The notes under the pieces: model-generated
Told to the model about the DNA's origin: nothing
Database searches by the model: none
Seen by the model: only the letters and a program-made list of their open reading frames with translations
Part shown: piece after piece, positions 39,698 through 43,377 of the stretch
Layout: each line of letters starts with the position of its first letter
Position numbering within the stretch: position 1 is the stretch's first letter
NCBI GenBank assembly: GCA_026786275.1
Contig: JAJAYJ010000172.1
Location: 1-43,377 of the forward strand
Length of the DNA: 43,377 nt
DNA from: Nocardioides sp.
GTDB lineage: Bacteria; Actinomycetota; Actinomycetes; Propionibacteriales; Nocardioidaceae
Direction of reading: 5' to 3'
Translations under genes and position numbers: made by a program

Positions 39698-40554
39698 CGC
39701 AGACCACGAGCTCGGGCGAGGGCCTCGGCGAGACGACGTACGCCGAGCTGCGCGAGATCGCGGCCCGCTACCCCGAGGCCCGCAGCGGCCTGCTGCCGAT
39801 GCTGCACCTCGTGCAGTCGGTGGAGGGCCGGATCACGCCCGAGGGCATCGAGGCCTGCGCCGACATCCTCGACATCTCGGCCGCCGACGTCAGCGGGGTC
39901 GCCACGTTCTACACGATGTACAAGCGCAAGCCGGTCGGCGACTACCACGTCGGGGTCTGCACCAACACCCTGTGCGCGGTGATGGGTGGTGACGAGATCT
40001 TCTCGCGTCTCAAGGACCACCTCGACGTCGGCAACGACGAGACCACCGACCGCCGCCCGGGAGACCGGGCCAGCGTGACCCTCGAGCACCTGGAGTGCAA
40101 CGCGGCCTGCGACTACGCGCCGGTGATGATGGTCAACTGGGAGTTCATGGACAACATGACCCCGTCCTCGGCCACCCAGCTCGTCGACGACCTACGGGCC
40201 GGCGCCGAGGTGCACTCCACCCGCGGCCCGCGGGTGGTCACCTGGCGCGAGGCCGCGCGGGGGCTGGCCGGTTTCCCCGACGGCCTGGCCGACGAGGGCC
40301 CCAGCGCGGGCCCTCCGTCGCTGGTCGGCCTCGGCATCGCCCGCGAGCGCGGCTGGACGGCGCCGGTCGCCCCGCGCGAGCACCACCAGGACCCTGGTCT
40401 CGACCGTGCGGACCCGGCACGGGCTGTGCCGCAGGGCCGTGGTCAGGAGATGGCCGCCGCGCAGGAGTCCGACGACAGCGTCGTCGAGTCGGCGATGGTC
40501 GAGGAGAAGAGCGGCACCACCACGACCGCAGCCGAGAAGGGCGACGCGTCGTGA
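39694..40554 (+). CDS. nuoE: NADH-quinone oxidoreductase subunit E
   Basis: 286 residues. The 2Fe-2S cluster N1a ligands are CTNTLC near residue 89 and [10 protein letters not shown] near residue 133. The thioredoxin-like domain ends about residue 170. The remaining 110 residues are a Gly/Ala/Glu-rich extension ([18 protein letters not shown] to [14 protein letters not shown]) that looks disordered. It sits at the NADH dehydrogenase module with F. Confidence 0.94.
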   Translation: MTQTTSSGEGLGETTYAELREIAARYPEARSGLLPMLHLVQSVEGRITPEGIEACADILDISAADVSGVATFYTMYKRKPVGDYHVGVCTNTLCAVMGGDEIFSRLKDHLDVGNDETTDRRPGDRASVTLEHLECNAACDYAPVMMVNWEFMDNMTPSSATQLVDDLRAGAEVHSTRGPRVVTWREAARGLAGFPDGLADEGPSAGPPSLVGLGIARERGWTAPVAPREHHQDPGLDRADPARAVPQGRGQEMAAAQESDDSVVESAMVEEKSGTTTTAAEKGDAS

Positions 40555-40600
40555 CCCGGTCCCGAGACGTCCACCGCGCCACCACCGAACGGAGCACTTC

Positions 40601-41926
40601 GTGACCGACACACTCACGCCGGTTCTCACCGACGACTGGGACGCCGAGCGCTCCTGGACCCTCGCCACCTACGAGGGCCGGGGCGGCTACGACGCCCTGA
40701 GGAAGGCGCTCGCGATGGCGCCCGACGACATCATCGCCGCGGTCAAGGACTCCGGTCTGCGCGGTCGGGGCGGGGCCGGGTTCCCCACCGGGATGAAGTG
40801 GGGCTTCATCCCGCAGGACGCGGCCACCGAGGCCGGAGCCAAGCCGAAGTACCTCGTGGTCAACGCCGACGAGTCGGAGCCGGGCACCTGCAAGGACACC
40901 CCGCTGCTGATGGCCACGCCGCACACGCTGGTCGAGGGCGTGATCATCTCGAGCTTCGCGATCCGGGCCCACACCGCCTTCATCTACATCCGCGGCGAGG
41001 TCCTGCACGTGATCCGCCGGGTCCAGGCCGCGGTCGCCGAGGCGTACGCCGCCGGCCACCTCGGCACCGACATCCACGGGTCCGGCTACGACCTCGACGT
41101 GGTGGTGCACGCCGGGGCCGGGGCCTACATCTGTGGCGAGGAGACCGCGCTGCTCGAGGGCCTCGAGGGTCGCCGTGGCCAGCCGCGCCTGCGGCCGCCG
41201 TTCCCGGCGGTGGCCGGGCTGTACGCCAGCCCGACCGTGATCAACAACGTGGAGTCGATCGCCTCGGTGCCCAGCATCATCGGCAACGGCGCCGCGTGGT
41301 TCGCCTCGATGGGCACCGAGAAGTCCAAGGGTTTCGGCATCTTCTCGTTGTCGGGTCACGTCACCCGCCCGGGCCAGTACGAAGCGCCGCTCGGCATCAC
41401 CCTGCGCGAGCTGATCGACCTGGCCGGCGGCATGCGGGCCGGCCACGAGCTCAAGTTCTGGACCCCCGGCGGCTCCAGCACCCCGCTCTTGACCCACGAG
41501 CACCTCGACGTGCCGCTCGACTTCGAGGGGGTGGCCGGTGTCGGCTCGATGCTCGGCACCCGGGCGCTGCAGCTCTTCGACGAGACGACCTGCGTGGTCC
41601 GGGCGGTGCTGCGCTGGACCGAGTTCTACAAGCACGAGTCCTGCGGCAAGTGCACGCCGTGTCGCGAGGGCACCTGGTGGCTCGTGCAGACGCTGGCCCG
41701 CCTCGAGAACGGCGAGGGCCAGGAGTCCGACCTGGAGATGCTGCTCGACCAGTGCGAGAACATCCTGGGTCGTTCCTTCTGTGCCCTGGCCGACGGTGCG
41801 ACCAGCCCGATCTCCAGCTCGATCGCGTTCTTCCGCGACGAGTACCTCGCGCACCTCTCCCACGGTGGCTGCCCGTTCGACCCGGCCGCCTCCACCCTGT
41901 TCGAGACCGCGGGGGCGAGTGCATGA
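40601..41926 (+). CDS. nuoF: NADH-quinone oxidoreductase subunit F
   Basis: 441 residues from a GTG with GGAG upstream. [15 protein letters not shown] binds FMN and [16 protein letters not shown] and [17 protein letters not shown] are family signatures; [13 protein letters not shown] plus a later Cys hold cluster N3. It oxidises NADH and passes electrons to N3. The stop overlaps the nuoG ATG. Confidence 0.97.
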   Translation: MTDTLTPVLTDDWDAERSWTLATYEGRGGYDALRKALAMAPDDIIAAVKDSGLRGRGGAGFPTGMKWGFIPQDAATEAGAKPKYLVVNADESEPGTCKDTPLLMATPHTLVEGVIISSFAIRAHTAFIYIRGEVLHVIRRVQAAVAEAYAAGHLGTDIHGSGYDLDVVVHAGAGAYICGEETALLEGLEGRRGQPRLRPPFPAVAGLYASPTVINNVESIASVPSIIGNGAAWFASMGTEKSKGFGIFSLSGHVTRPGQYEAPLGITLRELIDLAGGMRAGHELKFWTPGGSSTPLLTHEHLDVPLDFEGVAGVGSMLGTRALQLFDETTCVVRAVLRWTEFYKHESCGKCTPCREGTWWLVQTLARLENGEGQESDLEMLLDQCENILGRSFCALADGATSPISSSIAFFRDEYLAHLSHGGCPFDPAASTLFETAGASA

Positions 41927-43377
41927 CGCAGACCCCGCAGCGCTCCGGCCAGGCCGAGGTGGCCCCGGTCGAGACCGTCAGCCTCACCATCGACGGCATC
42001 CAGCTCAGCGTCGCCAAGGACACCTTGGTGATCCGGGCCGCCGAGCAGGTCGGGGTCCAGATCCCGCGCTTCTGCGACCACCCGCTCCTGGAGCCGGTCG
42101 GTGCGTGTCGCCAGTGCCTGGTCGAAATCCCCGACGCGGGCAACGGTCGAGGCTTCCCCAAGCCACAGGCCTCCTGCACGCTGCCGGTCGCCGAGGGCAT
42201 GGTCGTCAACACCCAGGTCTCCAGCCCGGTGGCCGACAAGGCGCAGCAGGGCGTGATGGAGTTCCTGCTCATCAACCACCCGCTCGACTGCCCGGTCTGC
42301 GACAAGGGCGGCGAGTGCCCTCTGCAGAACCAGGCCATGTCCAACGGACGCGGTGAGACCCGCTTCACCGGCGTCAAGCGGACCTACCCCAAGCCGATCA
42401 ACATCTCCGCGCAGGTCCTGCTCGACCGCGAGCGCTGCGTGCTGTGCGCACGGTGTACCCGGTTCTCCGAGCAGATCGCCGGTGACCCGTTCATCGCGCT
42501 GCTCGAGCGTGGCGCGCTGCAGCAGGTCGGCATCTACGAGAAGGAGCCGCTGCAGAGCTACTTCTCGGGCAACACCATCCAGATCTGCCCGGTCGGTGCG
42601 CTCACCAGCACCGAGTACCGCTTCCGCTCGCGACCCTTCGACCTGGTCTCCACCCCTTCGGTGGGCGAGCACGACGCCTGCGGGGCCGCCCTGCGCGTCG
42701 ACCACCGCCGCGGCAAGGTGATGCGCCGGATGGCCGGCAACGACCCCGAGGTCAACGAGGAGTGGATCAGCGACAAGGACCGCTTCGGCTTCACCTACGC
42801 CACCGCGGCCGACCGGCTGACCTACCCCCAGGTGCGCGACCGCGTGCAGGACGGGGGAGACGGCGAGCTGCGGGCGGCGTCGTGGCCCGAGGCCTTCGCC
42901 GTGGCTGCCCGGGGCCTGAGCGCCGCCGGCGCGACCGGGGTGCTGCCCGGGGGCCGGATCACCGCCGAGGACGCCTACGCCTACAGCGCCTTCGCCCGGG
43001 TCGCGCTCGGCACCAACGACGTCGACTTCCGGGCCCGGCCGCACTCGGCCGAGGAGGCCGACTTCCTGGCCGCCCACGTGGTCGGGGTGACGCCGTCCAG
43101 CGGGGGCGTGACGTACGCCGACCTCGAGACCGCGAGCACCGTGGTGCTGGTCGGCCTCGAGCCCGAGGACGAGGCTGGCACCGTCTTCCTGAGGCTGCGC
43201 AAGGCCCACCAGCAGCACGGCACCCGGATCGTGTCCGTGGCACCCTTCTCCTCGCGCGGCCTGCGCAAGATGGGCGGCGTGCTGGCCCCGGCCGGTCCCG
43301 GCGACGAGGCCGACGCCCTGGACTCGATCCAGGGCCTGGACGCGCACGCCGTCGTGCTGGTCGGCGAGCGCCTGGCC
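41923..43377 (+). CDS. nuoG: NADH-quinone oxidoreductase subunit G, 5' part (runs off window)
   Basis: The 485 codons seen start at ATG 41923; the ORF track omits it because no stop lies within the window. Cluster N1b: [17 protein letters not shown] and ASCTLPV. Cluster N5: [17 protein letters not shown] with its His. Cluster N4: [13 protein letters not shown] and ICPVGAL. The optional cluster N7 is missing: at the CxxCxxxC site the reading is [13 protein letters not shown], and the fourth Cys position reads EEWISDKDR. The rest enters the molybdopterin oxidoreductase-like domain. Confidence 0.96.
   Translation, partial: MTQTPQRSGQAEVAPVETVSLTIDGIQLSVAKDTLVIRAAEQVGVQIPRFCDHPLLEPVGACRQCLVEIPDAGNGRGFPKPQASCTLPVAEGMVVNTQVSSPVADKAQQGVMEFLLINHPLDCPVCDKGGECPLQNQAMSNGRGETRFTGVKRTYPKPINISAQVLLDRERCVLCARCTRFSEQIAGDPFIALLERGALQQVGIYEKEPLQSYFSGNTIQICPVGALTSTEYRFRSRPFDLVSTPSVGEHDACGAALRVDHRRGKVMRRMAGNDPEVNEEWISDKDRFGFTYATAADRLTYPQVRDRVQDGGDGELRAASWPEAFAVAARGLSAAGATGVLPGGRITAEDAYAYSAFARVALGTNDVDFRARPHSAEEADFLAAHVVGVTPSSGGVTYADLETASTVVLVGLEPEDEAGTVFLRLRKAHQQHGTRIVSVAPFSSRGLRKMGGVLAPAGPGDEADALDSIQGLDAHAVVLVGERLA

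Noticed and set aside
1-43377. CRISPR array, phage structural genes or toxin-antitoxin pairs
   Set aside because: No spaced repeats of 25-40 bp, no cas genes, no capsid or tail proteins and no recognisable toxin-antitoxin motif were seen.

Overview
The window is chromosomal DNA from a high-GC Gram-positive actinobacterium, most likely Nocardioidaceae (Nocardioides-like). The evidence is the very high GC with strong GC3 bias, frequent GTG starts, many ATGA/GTGA start-stop overlaps, a menaquinone respiratory chain, a class E sortase, a DUF4229 protein, a GpgS-type GT81 enzyme and a run of apparently leaderless promoters (TANNNT 6-8 nt before the start codon). The genus is inferred from style and gene content, not from a marker gene.

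Layout. (1) 1-110 is GC-only low-complexity sequence and looks artefactual. (2) tRNA-Glu and tRNA-Phe lie at 161-434. (3) 398-6656 is a 6.2-kb element integrated in the 3' end of tRNA-Phe. It has a 42-bp direct repeat at its ends, a truncated tyrosine recombinase, and one five-gene operon: 2H phosphoesterase, GpgS-like GT81, GT4 glycosyltransferase, Gfo/Idh/MocA dehydrogenase and MDR dehydrogenase. This is the most novel cargo in the window. (4) 6657-12300 holds core genes: cstA-ybdD behind a CRP-like site, a TerC-family protein, an SGNH hydrolase, an FHA protein and a small acidic protein. (5) 12363-15926 holds a degenerate ABC exporter half and a coupled P-loop protein, both frameshifted, then a GTPase. 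(6) 15982-24427 holds a Fpg/Nei glycosylase, tRNA-Asp, a sortase, a small zincin, two coupled CrcB fluoride channels behind an anti-sigma-type ATPase, type II NADH dehydrogenase, a GNAT enzyme and small membrane proteins. (7) 24467-36367 is the menaquinone region (menA, MFS, menE-menC-menD, menF, menG), interleaved with a NhaP-UBP antiporter, a lipoprotein-like hypothetical and an L,D-transpeptidase. (8) 36641 to the end is the nuo operon, nuoA to a partial nuoG, preceded by a second CRP-like site.

Functionally the right half makes menaquinone and feeds it through two NADH dehydrogenases (Ndh, Nuo). The CRP-like sites before cstA and nuoA suggest one carbon-status regulator for both. Several disruptions look like sequencing or assembly errors rather than biology: a 148-bp insert in nhaP, a 7-bp duplication and two other shifts in the ABC gene, and a 2-nt loss in a Walker A motif. 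The text states where a correction would restore the frame.
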